Assembly: GCA_020438105.1 (NCBI GenBank)
Contig: JAGQVE010000003.1
Span: forward strand, 119,369-181,123
Length of the DNA: 61,755 nt
Source of the DNA: Bacteroidales bacterium
GTDB lineage: Bacteria > Bacteroidota > Bacteroidia > Bacteroidales > JAADJA01
Direction of reading: 5' to 3'
Shown: piece after piece, positions 14,347-23,632 of the stretch
How the letters are laid out: every line of letters starts with the position of its first letter
Numbering within the stretch: position 1 is the first letter of the stretch
The notes under the pieces: generated by a model
Told to the model about the DNA's origin: nothing
Database searches by the model: none
Seen by the model: the letters and a program-made list of their open reading frames with translations, nothing else
Translations under genes and position numbers: made by a program

Positions 14347-16653
14347 TTAGCGGTTTTTTAAAACACTGAGAATATTTTGGCCGGCTTCGTTTTCAGGATA
14401 AAGATCGTTAAGCCGTTCTGCAAACTTACGAGCATTTTCCCAGGCGCCTTGTTTTACGTAAAAATCAGCAATTGCAAAAAGCAGGTCAAAATTATCCGGA
14501 CTGCTTACCAATCCGTCGAGCAGCGCTTTTTCGGCTTTGGCAGGTTCATTTAAATATTGATAAATCAGTCCGAGGTTATATCGTATCCTGATTCGATCAG
14601 GCAAAAGTTTAATTGCTTCTTCCAGCATTTGTGCGGCTTCCTCGTACTCCTGTTTTTCAGCGAGAAGCAGGCCCAATGAATAATAAATTTCACCATTATC
14701 AGGATCATCCTTCAGCACATCCCTGAAAAGCAATTCGGCTTTATCATTATCCCCTTGCTGGTTATAAATCATCGCCAGGTTCACTTTGGCAGGATAAAAC
14801 AGGTTATCGATCCGAATGGCCGCCTTGTAGTTTTCGATGGCTTTGGCAATTTCTCCCTGATTTCTGAAATAATTACCGAGGTTATGCCTGCTGGCTGCAA
14901 AATCTCCGGTATATTCCATCGCCTGCCGGTATTCATCGAGCGCCTGGGAAAGGGCATGCATGCTTTTTTGCGGAAACTGATCTGCCGGAACAATGGAAAG
15001 TTTGATAGCAGCCTCAAATCGCACAGCCCGAACAGGATCGTTTAAAAGCGGAAGAACTGCTTCCATTTCGGTCAGGTTCGTTAGCCTGAAATGATGTACC
15101 GCTGTATACCGGATCAGCGATTCAATATCTTTCATACTGTTCTGCAGAATAACAACACTGCTGTCAGGATAATTTTCACCCAAAATTGACAAAGCTGTAG
15201 CCCTCACAATCACCGGGTAGAGATCATCATTGGTCAGTTTCTTTAGTTTGTCAAAAGCGCCTTGTTCCATTCGCGCTCCTGCTGCCAATGCTAGTCCGTA
15301 ATGTGGTCGAATGCTTTCGCCATACCATTTTTTCATATAGCCGGCCGCCCATTGATTCGATTTGTCTGTATGGCATTGTGTGCAGGCATTTGGCGTTCCA
15401 AGTTCATCCGATAAGTCGGGGCGGGGAACCCGAAAACTGTGATCACGACGGTAATCCATTCCCATGTAATACCTGCCTGGCATATGGCAATTGATGCATT
15501 GCGCTCCTGATCCCACTTCCTGTCTTTTCCCGAATTCATCCACAACAACCATGTTGCTTTCACCTTCATATTTGTGGAAATGATGATTGTAAGTATCATA
15601 AACATCGCCACGGTGGCATTGCAAACACAGGGCATTGCCTTCCATGTGGCGTTTCCCGCTGTGCACGTCATGGCAGTTGTTGCATTTTACGCCCTCCATA
15701 TACATGCGGCTCTGGGTAAAGGACCCAAATACATAATCTTCTTCCAGGATCTGTCCATCGGGGAAATAGAGTGGTTCACGTGTCAACTCCGGGATCATGT
15801 GATCGAGCAGGTCGCTCCAATCGAAATCATAATCACGTAAGGCACTGCGGCGTGTGTGGCAACGGGCACAGAGATCCACATAGCGGCGATTATCGATGTT
15901 GCTTGTCTGAACCACCAATCCGGTGTTTATATTTTGCGGACGCGCCATTTCGGGCAGATTGGCCCATTTGATATGTTCGGAAGCCGGGCCATGACAGGCT
16001 TCACAACTCACATCTATTTCCGACCAGGTGGTTTGATAGGAATCTGTTTCGAGGTTGTAATTTTTTTTGAGATCAGTCGAATGACAATCGGCGCACATGC
16101 CGTTCCAGTTTTGTGCCTGATTGGTCCAGTGAAGCCAGTTCATATGGTTGATGTCTTCATTGGCATAAACTGCATCTGCCATGTGATACCAGCTTTTCGA
16201 AACTGTATCCCAGGTTAGCGGTAAAGTTTGAAGCCTGCCTCCCGGAAACTCGACCAAATACTGCTGCAGCGGGTGGTACCCAAAAGTGTATTTCACCTCA
16301 AATTCCTGCATCTTACCATCGGCGCCGTCGGTGAAAACGAAAAATTTATCCTCTTTTTTATAAAATTTGTGGGTATGCCCTTGTGCAACCAATTCTGCAT
16401 TATTGAAATCTCCCAGAACGGTTGAATCGGAAGCATGGTCCATGGCGAGATCGTGGTCGGAACCTATCCAGAGTTCGTATTGTACTTTGTGGCATTCGAT
16501 GCAGGATTCCTTGCCAACAAAGGTTGGACTGCCGGAAAGTTCAGTCACTTGCTGATCGAGAAAATTTTTACGCAAAAGATACAAAGGCATGGAAATCACA
16601 ATAATTATTGTGGCGATAACCCCGGTTCTGATCCATGTTTCTTTGTTTTTCAT
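14347..16653 (-). CDS. Octaheme c-type cytochrome with HEAT-like and TPR repeats
   Basis: A 768-residue protein with an N-terminal membrane anchor (about residues 9-27) and eight CXXCH haem-attachment sites: CIECH (51-55), CADCH, CEACH, CARCH, CNNCH, CLQCH, CINCH and CTQCH, all within about the first 430 residues. A HEAT-like segment (about 450-560) and tetratricopeptide repeats (about 575-760, with ASRHLGN-, PAKVNLAMIYNQQGD- and GEIYYSLGLLLAEKQ-type helices) follow. It is the last gene of an operon with Rieske and cytochrome b genes (1-base gap), where a cytochrome c1 would be expected. Inference: it takes electrons from the Rieske protein, and the TPR part docks a partner. System II haem attachment is encoded at 28972. 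Confidence 0.9.
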   Translation of the reverse strand: MKNKETWIRTGVIATIIIVISMPLYLLRKNFLDQQVTELSGSPTFVGKESCIECHKVQYELWIGSDHDLAMDHASDSTVLGDFNNAELVAQGHTHKFYKKEDKFFVFTDGADGKMQEFEVKYTFGYHPLQQYLVEFPGGRLQTLPLTWDTVSKSWYHMADAVYANEDINHMNWLHWTNQAQNWNGMCADCHSTDLKKNYNLETDSYQTTWSEIDVSCEACHGPASEHIKWANLPEMARPQNINTGLVVQTSNIDNRRYVDLCARCHTRRSALRDYDFDWSDLLDHMIPELTREPLYFPDGQILEEDYVFGSFTQSRMYMEGVKCNNCHDVHSGKRHMEGNALCLQCHRGDVYDTYNHHFHKYEGESNMVVVDEFGKRQEVGSGAQCINCHMPGRYYMGMDYRRDHSFRVPRPDLSDELGTPNACTQCHTDKSNQWAAGYMKKWYGESIRPHYGLALAAGARMEQGAFDKLKKLTNDDLYPVIVRATALSILGENYPDSSVVILQNSMKDIESLIRYTAVHHFRLTNLTEMEAVLPLLNDPVRAVRFEAAIKLSIVPADQFPQKSMHALSQALDEYRQAMEYTGDFAASRHNLGNYFRNQGEIAKAIENYKAAIRIDNLFYPAKVNLAMIYNQQGDNDKAELLFRDVLKDDPDNGEIYYSLGLLLAEKQEYEEAAQMLEEAIKLLPDRIRIRYNLGLIYQYLNEPAKAEKALLDGLVSSPDNFDLLFAIADFYVKQGAWENARKFAERLNDLYPENEAGQNILSVLKNR

Positions 16654-16654
16654 A

Positions 16655-17140
16655 TCAAGCGTAGGTTACCTGTGAATTTTCAAATTTATTACGGCGCACC
16701 GATTTACTAATATCCACCAGCACTTTTCCTTCGCGAATAATAACCGGGTAGCTATCCAGAGCCCGGGGTGCTGGAGGATTTATCACCTCACCAAACTGAT
16801 CAAAGGATGACGCATGGCAGGGGCATAAAAATTCTTTTTTAGCTTCATTCCACATCACCGAACATCCGAGATGCGTGCATTTGAGCGACAATGCCATAAA
16901 CCCGCCGTCACTCAACCGCACCAGGTAAAATTTGCCGCTCCTGAAAGGAAATACGGAATTTAACTGGAATGAGCTTACCTTACCAGCATCAATAAGATGT
17001 TGACTGTCATCGAATAAAGGTTTTTTTTTGGCTCCGAAAAATCCCGAAAAAGTTACCAGCAATTCAGCACCGGCAGCTATGCCAAGGATGGTCCATAATT
17101 TTTTTATAAATGTTCGTCTTTTTAATTCTGCCATGGCCAA
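16655..17140 (-). CDS. Rieske [2Fe-2S] protein of a cytochrome bc-type complex
   Basis: A 161-residue protein with a basic N-terminus, one transmembrane helix (about 14-35) and a Rieske fold. The cluster ligands are visible as C88-T-H90-LGC93 and C106-P-C108-H109-ASSF, with C93 and C108 the usual disulfide. The conserved tail PPAPRALDSYPV follows. It overlaps the end of the cytochrome b gene by 19 bases, pointing to translational coupling. Start at 17140 or the second methionine at 17134. It carries electrons from quinol at the cytochrome b site to the c-type cytochrome. Confidence 0.95.
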   Translation of the reverse strand: MAMAELKRRTFIKKLWTILGIAAGAELLVTFSGFFGAKKKPLFDDSQHLIDAGKVSSFQLNSVFPFRSGKFYLVRLSDGGFMALSLKCTHLGCSVMWNEAKKEFLCPCHASSFDQFGEVINPPAPRALDSYPVIIREGKVLVDISKSVRRNKFENSQVTYA

Positions 17141-18405
17141 ATAAATTGCATCCCTTCACCACGGAACCATATTCCGATGATGGTTAAAACGATATATGAA
17201 ACAATAAAAATGGTGAATAAACTGATGATTATTTCATAAATATTTGCCTTATATTTTTTTCGGATCACCCATAGATAAATTGTAAATGATCCAAGCAAAA
17301 GCAACATCGGTATCAAACCTTCACTTACGGCATTTGGAGCAGCTGGCATCCACAATTCAAAGTGAAGCAGGAAATCTTCAATTAAAACCGCAATGGGTGT
17401 AAAGATCACTGACAACACTGCCGCCTGAATCGCCAGTTTTAACCCTTTCTCCGAATGAAACCAGGTTCCCTGATTCCCCTCTTTGATGGCGAAGGGCAGC
17501 CACATCAATCCGGCAAAAAAGAACAGTGGCAGCACGATAAATGCAAAAAACGGATGGATGTGCAGCAGCAATTCCTGAATCCCCATAAAATACCAGGGCG
17601 CCTTGGCCGGGTTCGGACTGAAGGCCGGGTTGGCACGTTCCTGCAAGGGCGCACTGAACAAGGCCGAAAGGAGAAAAATAAAAGCGAAAAGGATTAACCC
17701 CACCACCAGCTCTTTCAATAAGAGATCGGAATTGGTCGGCACACGTGGTTTTACATTTTCTGCCGGAACAGCCACTCCTTTGGCTTTTCGCACTTTCCAG
17801 AAGTGCCAGATCATCAGTAAAACCATAAGAATCGGCAAAATGCCTGTATGAAAATTATAGAAATTAAGTAAGGTGGCGGATCCCACATCATTTCCACCCC
17901 GGATCACCGAAAGCATCCAATCGCCGAACCAGGGAATATAGGTCAGCATGTTTGTGGCAACCGTTACTGCCCAATATGAAAGCTGGTCCCAGGGGAGGAG
18001 GTAGCCTGTAAAGTTGGAGAAGATCGTCAGGATAAATAATCCCATTCCGATGATCCAGTTGATCCTTCTAGGAACAAAAATCGCCTGCGAATAAAAAACC
18101 CGGACAAAATGGAGGAAAGTGACAATCACAAAGAAAATCCCGCTCCAGTAGTGGATATTCCGAATAAAGCCCCCAAAGAATATTTCATTGTCGATATACA
18201 GTATTGAATCATAAGCTTCAGCAGGAGTGGGGACATAGGCCATTCGCAATGATAAGCCCGTTAGCAATTGCAAAACAAAAAGCAACAAAGCCATTCCTCC
18301 CAGTCCAAAGGTACGGTTGAACTTAATGGATGCTTCTGACACCTTAGGTGGGTGTAAGTGGAATATAAAACCGCGATATGAGGAGCTTTCCCGTTCTTTT
18401 TTCAA
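17122..18405 (-). CDS. Cytochrome b (b6 plus subunit IV-like, fused) of an alternative bc complex
   Basis: A 427-residue integral membrane protein with the two haem ligand pairs H85-X13-H99 and H186-X14-H201; the 13/14 spacing is b6-like. The C-terminal part resembles subunit IV. The quinol-oxidation motif, PEWY in classical enzymes, reads APWYF (269-273), a form I associate with menaquinol-using complexes. It is first in a three-gene operon with Rieske and octaheme cytochrome genes, so together they form a quinol:cytochrome c oxidoreductase without a recognisable c1. No separate subunit IV gene is needed. Confidence 0.94.
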   Translation of the reverse strand: MKKERESSSYRGFIFHLHPPKVSEASIKFNRTFGLGGMALLLFVLQLLTGLSLRMAYVPTPAEAYDSILYIDNEIFFGGFIRNIHYWSGIFFVIVTFLHFVRVFYSQAIFVPRRINWIIGMGLFILTIFSNFTGYLLPWDQLSYWAVTVATNMLTYIPWFGDWMLSVIRGGNDVGSATLLNFYNFHTGILPILMVLLMIWHFWKVRKAKGVAVPAENVKPRVPTNSDLLLKELVVGLILFAFIFLLSALFSAPLQERANPAFSPNPAKAPWYFMGIQELLLHIHPFFAFIVLPLFFFAGLMWLPFAIKEGNQGTWFHSEKGLKLAIQAAVLSVIFTPIAVLIEDFLLHFELWMPAAPNAVSEGLIPMLLLLGSFTIYLWVIRKKYKANIYEIIISLFTIFIVSYIVLTIIGIWFRGEGMQFIWPWQN

Positions 18406-18648
18406 ATTAAATCCTTAACTGACGCCCGTTCAGCAATTGCGTCTTTGAAGTGCTAAAATAGTAAAGTTTGGGAGATGAAGGTTCTGTATTTTAGTTAGAA
18501 AAAGCCATCGAAACAAAAAACCAATAATTCAACAAATTATTGTAGAATTATGCAGAACTGGTCCTGGGAAATCAATTTTGTTAAAATAGATGTTAACCCA
18601 GATGCTCAACTGGGGAACCGTAAATCAAGGTTCATACTAATTATGCCT

Positions 18649-19575
18649 TTAATTTGACTCTTCCGTTTCCGTTTCCTCCATGACTACTACCTGGTACAAG
18701 TTTTTTCCATCTTGTGCAAAGGGCCTGAAGTAAGTATTGTTGTAATAAACGTATTTGTCACCGTCAACTTCCACCTCTTCAGCGCCATCAGGAATGTTAG
18801 TGATGACTGCTCCATCAGGGGCAGGAATAACCCGGTAGCTGTCGCCCGAAGGCTCATAAAAGGCACCCCCGAAATAATAATATTCAACGCCGTTCAGGGT
18901 GATTTTTTCCACCCCTTCGGGAAGGGTGTTAACAACTATGTTTGTGGGTGGTTGAACCACGGTATATCCTCCGCTGGAAGACACATAATATACGCCATTG
19001 TCATAATAATACCTTTGATTTTCGATGGAAACCACCACTGCTGTTACGGCAAGTGTAGTTACAAAAAATCCGAAAGGATGCCAGTAAGGTCCATAGTAAT
19101 ACGGCCGGTACGGGTGATAATGGTAAGGATAGTAACCCCGGTAACCGTTATAATAAACGTGGGTATGATGTGTGCTTACCCGTACATTCACATTGCGGTT
19201 GATATTTACATTGGTATTGCGGTTTATGTTGGTATTCTGGTTCACATTTGCAGCTTTGTTGTTAATATTTCTGCTATCCCTGTTTACATTTTTATTTTGA
19301 ACATTGGCTTCCCTCGTTCCATGATTGTTTTGGGGGCGTTGCTGGCTGTTCATCCCGGTGTGCTGGCCCGACCGCGAAGGTTTATTGAATTCATGAGTAT
19401 TGGGCCGACTGGCCGATTGCCGGGCTCCACCATTGATTGACCGGTTTTGCTGGGTCCCGCTCATTTGTCGATTGCCACTGCGTGCCGGTGCATGCTGCAT
19501 ACGCTGCGCCTGAGCTATAGTGGCAAAAACAGATAAGATTGATATTAAAAACAGGTATATTAATGTTACTTTCAT
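18649..19575 (-). CDS. DUF6515-type secreted protein with Asn/Arg-rich repeat region
   Basis: A 308-residue protein with a signal peptide (residues 1-23). Residues 24-135 are low complexity, rich in N, Q, R, S and H, with imperfect repeats such as NINRNTNVNINRNVNV. A Tyr/His-rich stretch (GYYPYHYHPYRPYYYGPY) leads to a short hydrophobic helix (about 170-182) and then three repeated blocks of the type RYYYDNGVYYV, EYYYFGGAFYEP and KYVYYNNTYFRP, the mark of the family. The function is unknown; the blocks look like small periplasmic binding repeats. It is co-transcribed after the lipoprotein gene at 19592 (16-base gap). Confidence 0.8.
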   Translation of the reverse strand: MKVTLIYLFLISILSVFATIAQAQRMQHAPARSGNRQMSGTQQNRSINGGARQSASRPNTHEFNKPSRSGQHTGMNSQQRPQNNHGTREANVQNKNVNRDSRNINNKAANVNQNTNINRNTNVNINRNVNVRVSTHHTHVYYNGYRGYYPYHYHPYRPYYYGPYWHPFGFFVTTLAVTAVVVSIENQRYYYDNGVYYVSSSGGYTVVQPPTNIVVNTLPEGVEKITLNGVEYYYFGGAFYEPSGDSYRVIPAPDGAVITNIPDGAEEVEVDGDKYVYYNNTYFRPFAQDGKNLYQVVVMEETETEESN

Positions 19576-19591
19576 TTTACTTGATTTTTGG

Positions 19592-20299
19592 TTATTCTGC
19601 TTTTATTGAACCTTCAGGGGGTGAAAACAAAAACATTTGATCATTAAATTCAGGGTTGAGCCGCCAATTGGAAAAGAGGGCGTCATAATTTTCACCTGAT
19701 TTACTTTCGATGACCAAACGATGAGGAAGATTGGTTTCATTTTCAATCCAGATACTTAATATTTCATCCTGGTTTGATGCTTCAATTAACACTGTATTGA
19801 TTCCTTCATCTTCTGTTTCACCGAGGTAAGTCAATTCATCATAATAATTCAGGATATCATCAGTGAGGGTAGGGTAGAAGAAATCGGCTGCCGGGAAATC
19901 AACATGGTAAATCTGATGAATGGTATCGATGGTGCTGAGGATATTACCGGGTGCTTTATAACTTTTGTACTTGTTGTTATCAAAAGAAAAGTATGAAAGA
20001 CTATCACCGTCGTACCAGTAAGCGATCCGGCCAAGGGCCCCGTTTGAATAGATGTACATCTTATCCGGTCCGCGCATGTATACATCATGTTCATTACTTA
20101 TGGTTTCAAACTCCCCCGACTCATCTTTTTTTGATTTCAAAACATGCAGTGTATAGCTGCACGAATGAAGATCGCCGATGGTTTGCACCAAATTGTCGAG
20201 TTTTTGAACCGCCCTGGAGTCGTATTCCTTTTGTTGGTTATTGCAGCCAAATAACCAAAGGCTTAAGCCGAGCAGCAATAATTTTGGTAGTATTCGCAT
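19592..20299 (-). CDS. DUF2092-like periplasmic lipoprotein
   Basis: A 235-residue lipoprotein (LLLGLSLWLFGC lipobox). It carries a LolA/LolB-like half-barrel as in DUF2092 proteins: HSCSYTLHVLKSKKD, VYMRGPDKMYIYSNG, YWYDGDSLSYFSFDNNKY and a late LPHRLVIESKSGE. It forms a two-gene unit with the DUF6515 protein; the pair is also seen together elsewhere, to my recollection. A role in carrying lipids or lipoproteins is suggested by fold only. The start at 20299 was chosen because the signal begins there, not at 20329. Confidence 0.75.
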   Translation of the reverse strand: MRILPKLLLLGLSLWLFGCNNQQKEYDSRAVQKLDNLVQTIGDLHSCSYTLHVLKSKKDESGEFETISNEHDVYMRGPDKMYIYSNGALGRIAYWYDGDSLSYFSFDNNKYKSYKAPGNILSTIDTIHQIYHVDFPAADFFYPTLTDDILNYYDELTYLGETEDEGINTVLIEASNQDEILSIWIENETNLPHRLVIESKSGENYDALFSNWRLNPEFNDQMFLFSPPEGSIKAE

Positions 20300-20360
20300 T
20301 TTGTGAAAAATTATTTGATTATCAGTCATTTTACAAGATTTTAACTAAGGATTTTAATTA

Positions 20361-20470
20361 TAATTCATTTGCTCTCAGATTTCACAAAAATCACTGATTA
20401 AATTTTTGATTTTTCAATGAGATCAGTACAACCCGCATGAATTTTTCAATTACTTGAATTGTAGATAAAC
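20361..20470. repeat. Dispersed repeat family B, copy 2
   Basis: ATTTGCTCTCAGATTTCACAAAAATCACTG and TTTTTGATTTTTCAATGAGATCAGT, then CATGAATTTTT and GTAGATAAA, align with 11587-11700. The element is upstream of the DUF2092-like lipoprotein gene. Confidence 0.5.
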
Positions 20471-20821
20471 ACAGAAATTTTTAATTAAAGCGTCTTTTAT
20501 CAATGTTTATTTTAAAAAGAAATTCTTCCTTATGCAATCAGGGTTTAAAATTACATTTTTTTTCAGAAATAAAGCCCTGTAAAGAAATGGTTAGTATGGG
20601 AGTCAAAGGCTTTTGTATAAAAAATTGATAATTGTTTTAAATTATATCCTGTTATAATTTTGAATGATTCTAAATTTCGGCCAAATACTTATGTTGTAAA
20701 GTGTGAATTAAATTCAGCAATTTGCAGATAATTAATAATTTAAATTTGGGATTAGGGTTTGACATACAGCGTTGAAATTCTGTAAGGATAATAGGACTCA
20801 ATTTTTTGTAAATATTAATAA

Positions 20822-20829
20822 TATATTTG
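20822..20829 (+). promoter_or_regulatory. -7 promoter box (TATATTTG) of the 20873 gene
   Basis: TATATTTG matches TAnnTTTG and lies 43 bases before the ATG at 20873. It precedes the alternative start at 20831 by one base, so translation from 20831 is unlikely. Confidence 0.5.
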
Positions 20830-20872
20830 CTTGCAAAGAATTAAAGAAATCAAAAATGTAAATCCTAAAGCG

Positions 20873-21499
20873 ATGAAAAAAAGCAGCATCAATTTTCTTT
20901 TCATTATTATCAGCGTCATTTTACTTTCTTCATGTGCCGGGCCTTACCATGCAATTTCACCTGGCCAGATCAGCTATTATGCAAATAGCAATATTGATGA
21001 ACTTGATTTTTCGTACAAATACAATGTTATGATAGAACGAAGAAACAAGAAGTATGCGAGGAAAGAAGTGAGAAGCGGAATGAACCTGGTTGCTGTTAGA
21101 ATTACAAATAAAAGCAGTCAAAAACTGGTTGTTAAAGATGATATTACATTTTATTCAAACGGTCAGCCATTTATTCCAATGGAACCAAAAGTTTATACCA
21201 ATGCTGTAAAGCAACAGGCAGGGTTTTATTTGTTTTATCTTTTACTTACTCCTATTTCGCTTAATACATACGATGAATATGGTAATACAGAGAGTTCCAC
21301 TCCCATAGGTTTATTTATTGGTCCTGGAATTGCATTGGGAAATTTGATCGGGGCCTCGCAGGCAAACCAGAATATGTTGAGGGAAATTGAACGCGAGAAT
21401 ATAATAAATAAAACAATCGAACCCGGACAATCCGTATCAGGTTTAATGGTAGTACCGGGATTTGCTTCATCTTCGTTAACTATAGATTTGAATGACTAA
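20873..21499 (+). CDS. Lipoprotein of unknown function
   Basis: A 208-residue lipoprotein (FLFIIISVILLSSC lipobox). The mature part has a strand-rich region (SGMNLVAVRITNKSSQKLVVKDDITFYSNG), a hydrophobic stretch around residues 115-155 (GFYLFYLLLTPISL; LFIGPGIALGNLIG) and a final VSGLMVVPGF strand. This layout resembles small Ig-like envelope lipoproteins, but I do not recognise a named family. It stands alone, with a promoter box upstream. Confidence 0.7.
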   Translation: MKKSSINFLFIIISVILLSSCAGPYHAISPGQISYYANSNIDELDFSYKYNVMIERRNKKYARKEVRSGMNLVAVRITNKSSQKLVVKDDITFYSNGQPFIPMEPKVYTNAVKQQAGFYLFYLLLTPISLNTYDEYGNTESSTPIGLFIGPGIALGNLIGASQANQNMLREIERENIINKTIEPGQSVSGLMVVPGFASSSLTIDLND

Positions 21500-21667
21500 A
21501 AAATAGCTTTAAACCTACAGCCTGACGTTTAACCGGTATTACACCAGGTTTTCAGGTCTCAGTATTCGGTTTTTCTAATTCACCTCCATATAGAAATCTC
21601 AGTTTTGCATTCATTTTTAGAATGACTATTCTTCTGCACAAGTTAAAAAAGTTTTTTGCGGGAAAAT

Positions 21668-22675
21668 TTATTTATCAAAAAATCTTTTTGTGCAAAGTTC
21701 GCCGCTTTCAATCAATGATTCCTTTTGTATTTGTGTTAATTTTTTAATTCTGGGCCCAATCCCCGCAGAAGATACAGAGATGGTTCGCTTCCAGTCTTCA
21801 GGAGTTAGGGTATTTCTGTTTAAATTTTCAAGTATGAGGGTATAAAAGGCTAAAAGATAATCATTCATATTGTCTATCTGAATTGGGACCAATTCTTTGG
21901 TCTTCATGTCGTTTTCAATTTGTGAATCAGAATCTATTCTTATGCCCAGGGTTTTATAATTTGGGATTCGTTCAATTTGATTTGTTGAATCTGTTACGAG
22001 GCTATCAAAAATAAAAATCGGGAAGTTTCCGAGGAGCCCGCCATCAACAACAATGTCTAAATTTTCACGATCATTTCTTTCGTCATAAACCGTTCCAAGG
22101 CTATCGATAAACACAGCTTCAAAATACAGTGGGATCGACATTGAAATTCTCACGGCGTCTTTTACTTTCATTTTGGGATAGTTTGCAGCCGAAAATACCA
22201 TCAGCTTCTGCTTGTTCAGGCAGGTTGCCGTTATGTAAAGGTCCTTAAATCCATTTTCTTTTAGTTCAGAAAATGTGATTTCCGAATTGCCTGTTTTTGC
22301 TATAATGATGGCGTCCAGCCAACTGGTAAATTCATCACCTTTATACCACCCGAAGTTTGAGTTCAGCCGATAGAAACCACCGAAAAATATGTACTCACCA
22401 TCGTTAAATTTCTGGAATTCGGTTTCCGAGATTATATCGTACATCTCACCTGAGTTATATCCTATTGAAAACATTAAAGCGGTGATAGCCCCTGCTGAAG
22501 TTCCACCTACGTTTTTGATTTCATCGGTGATATTGCGCTTTTCGAGTTCCCTGATTACTCCGCAATATGCCAGCCCACGGATCCCTGCTCCCTCAAATAC
22601 CAGGTTCTCATATTTCTGCGAAACTCCGGCTTGAGTCAATGTCAATAGCAGGATTATTATTGCAATTGTTTTCAT
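21668..22675 (-). CDS. Patatin-like phospholipase, secreted
   Basis: A 335-residue protein with a signal peptide (residues 1-19) and a patatin domain. The oxyanion loop is GAGIRGLAYCG, the nucleophile S60 sits in GTSAG, and the catalytic aspartate D211 in DGGLLGNFP. Patatins are acyl hydrolases acting on lipids. The domain is complete; no C-terminal barrel is present, so it is not an autotransporter type. It is monocistronic, with a TAAATTTG box 32 bases upstream of its ATG. Confidence 0.92.
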   Translation of the reverse strand: MKTIAIIILLLTLTQAGVSQKYENLVFEGAGIRGLAYCGVIRELEKRNITDEIKNVGGTSAGAITALMFSIGYNSGEMYDIISETEFQKFNDGEYIFFGGFYRLNSNFGWYKGDEFTSWLDAIIIAKTGNSEITFSELKENGFKDLYITATCLNKQKLMVFSAANYPKMKVKDAVRISMSIPLYFEAVFIDSLGTVYDERNDRENLDIVVDGGLLGNFPIFIFDSLVTDSTNQIERIPNYKTLGIRIDSDSQIENDMKTKELVPIQIDNMNDYLLAFYTLILENLNRNTLTPEDWKRTISVSSAGIGPRIKKLTQIQKESLIESGELCTKRFFDK

Positions 22676-22706
22676 ATCGTTTTTTAAAGTAGCTCACTGT
22701 GTTTTA

Positions 22707-22714
22707 CAAATTTA
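22707..22714 (-). promoter_or_regulatory. -7 promoter box (TAAATTTG) of the patatin gene
   Basis: TAAATTTG on the minus strand fits TAnnTTTG and is well placed for a short leader before the ATG at 22675. Confidence 0.55.
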
Positions 22715-22846
22715 CCGCCATCGCTGTTACTGAACTGCTTTTCCTATCTATATATTTTGTGCTGGCGGTTTGGCTGGAGGGGCCTTAAGGAATAATTTTA
22801 CGTTTATATAAGAGTTTGTTGTCGATTTGTGACTTGCAGCTTTTTT

Positions 22847-22896
22847 TGTCTTTTACCGATATTACTTTTGGTTTAAGTTTGCTGGGCTGCACGTCT
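22847..22896. repeat. Repeat family C, copy 1
   Basis: TGTCTTTTACCGATATTACTTTTG followed by GTTTAAGTTTGCTGGGCTGCACGTCT matches 24211-24259 with only a few differences. It lies between two small secreted-protein genes. Confidence 0.65.
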
Positions 22897-22939
22897 TTAA
22901 TATGATCCACACGATTGAATTGCGATGAAGCATCCACGT

Positions 22940-23398
22940 TTATTTATTAGGAAAAATTGTAATAACCTGACACGCAAATTTTTCTCCGTTCACATAATAT
23001 CCATCAAAAGAATATTCGTACTCCTTGTGAAATAGGTTTTTGTAACAAAGATCTTTTCTTACATTGATTGAAGTTATCCGGCATCGCTCATTTGTGGTAT
23101 TAAAAACAAACTCGTAATCGAGATCTGTTCGAATATTTTTATTTAAGTAACCAATATATTCCAGTGAATAAATTGAATCAACTTGCTGAAAGCTCATGAT
23201 ATAAATGGAGGAATCTACTAATTGTGTAAAATCACTTCCCTGTGCATAGCTATAAATATGTATATCACTTGATTCGTCAATGTTTGAATTAAAAATCCTT
23301 ACCTCATTGAGGGTATATAAATCATTGCAATCTTTATCGCGGTTACATGATAAAAAGAGAAGTGCCCCAAGCAATGATATAAGAAAGGTTCTTTTCAT
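22940..23398 (-). CDS. Small lipoprotein of unknown function
   Basis: A 152-residue lipoprotein (LISLLGALLFLSC lipobox) with alternating polar strands and four further cysteines in the mature part (C after the lipobox in KDCND; ERCRI; DLCYK; FACQV), suggesting two disulfides. I do not recognise the family. It lies among other small secreted proteins separated by repeats, in what looks like an accessory zone. Confidence 0.65.
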   Translation of the reverse strand: MKRTFLISLLGALLFLSCNRDKDCNDLYTLNEVRIFNSNIDESSDIHIYSYAQGSDFTQLVDSSIYIMSFQQVDSIYSLEYIGYLNKNIRTDLDYEFVFNTTNERCRITSINVRKDLCYKNLFHKEYEYSFDGYYVNGEKFACQVITIFPNK

Positions 23399-23632
23399 GA
23401 TATTAAGATTTTGTTTTTTACTGCTATCGTTTGCGCATGTGGCTTGTATCCATTCTATTATTTAAATACTAGTGATGTTCTGTTCAATCTTATTCACATA
23501 TTCTTGTTTTGATGAATATTATATAATGCTTGCAATATAGATCCTTTTGTGGGTCGTTTTAAATCATTTTCATTTCAATAAATGAATAGATAAAAAGTAG
23601 AACCAAAATTACAACTACTGAAATCTATCATC

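Larger units (their letters stand above)
20300..20872. other. Intergenic region of about 570 bases between divergent genes
   Basis: This AT-rich gap holds repeat family B copy 2 (20361-20470) and a TATATTTG promoter box (20822-20829) for the plus-strand lipoprotein gene. No convincing small gene or RNA was seen in the remaining 350 bases. Confidence 0.5.

Noticed and set aside
15574..16218. Two plus-strand open frames opposite the octaheme cytochrome
   Set aside because: They are antisense shadows of a well-supported gene with eight CXXCH motifs.
18712..19440. 242-codon open frame on the plus strand opposite the Asn-rich gene
   Set aside because: It mirrors the codon bias of the Asn/Tyr-rich gene below it and shows no domain or promoter.
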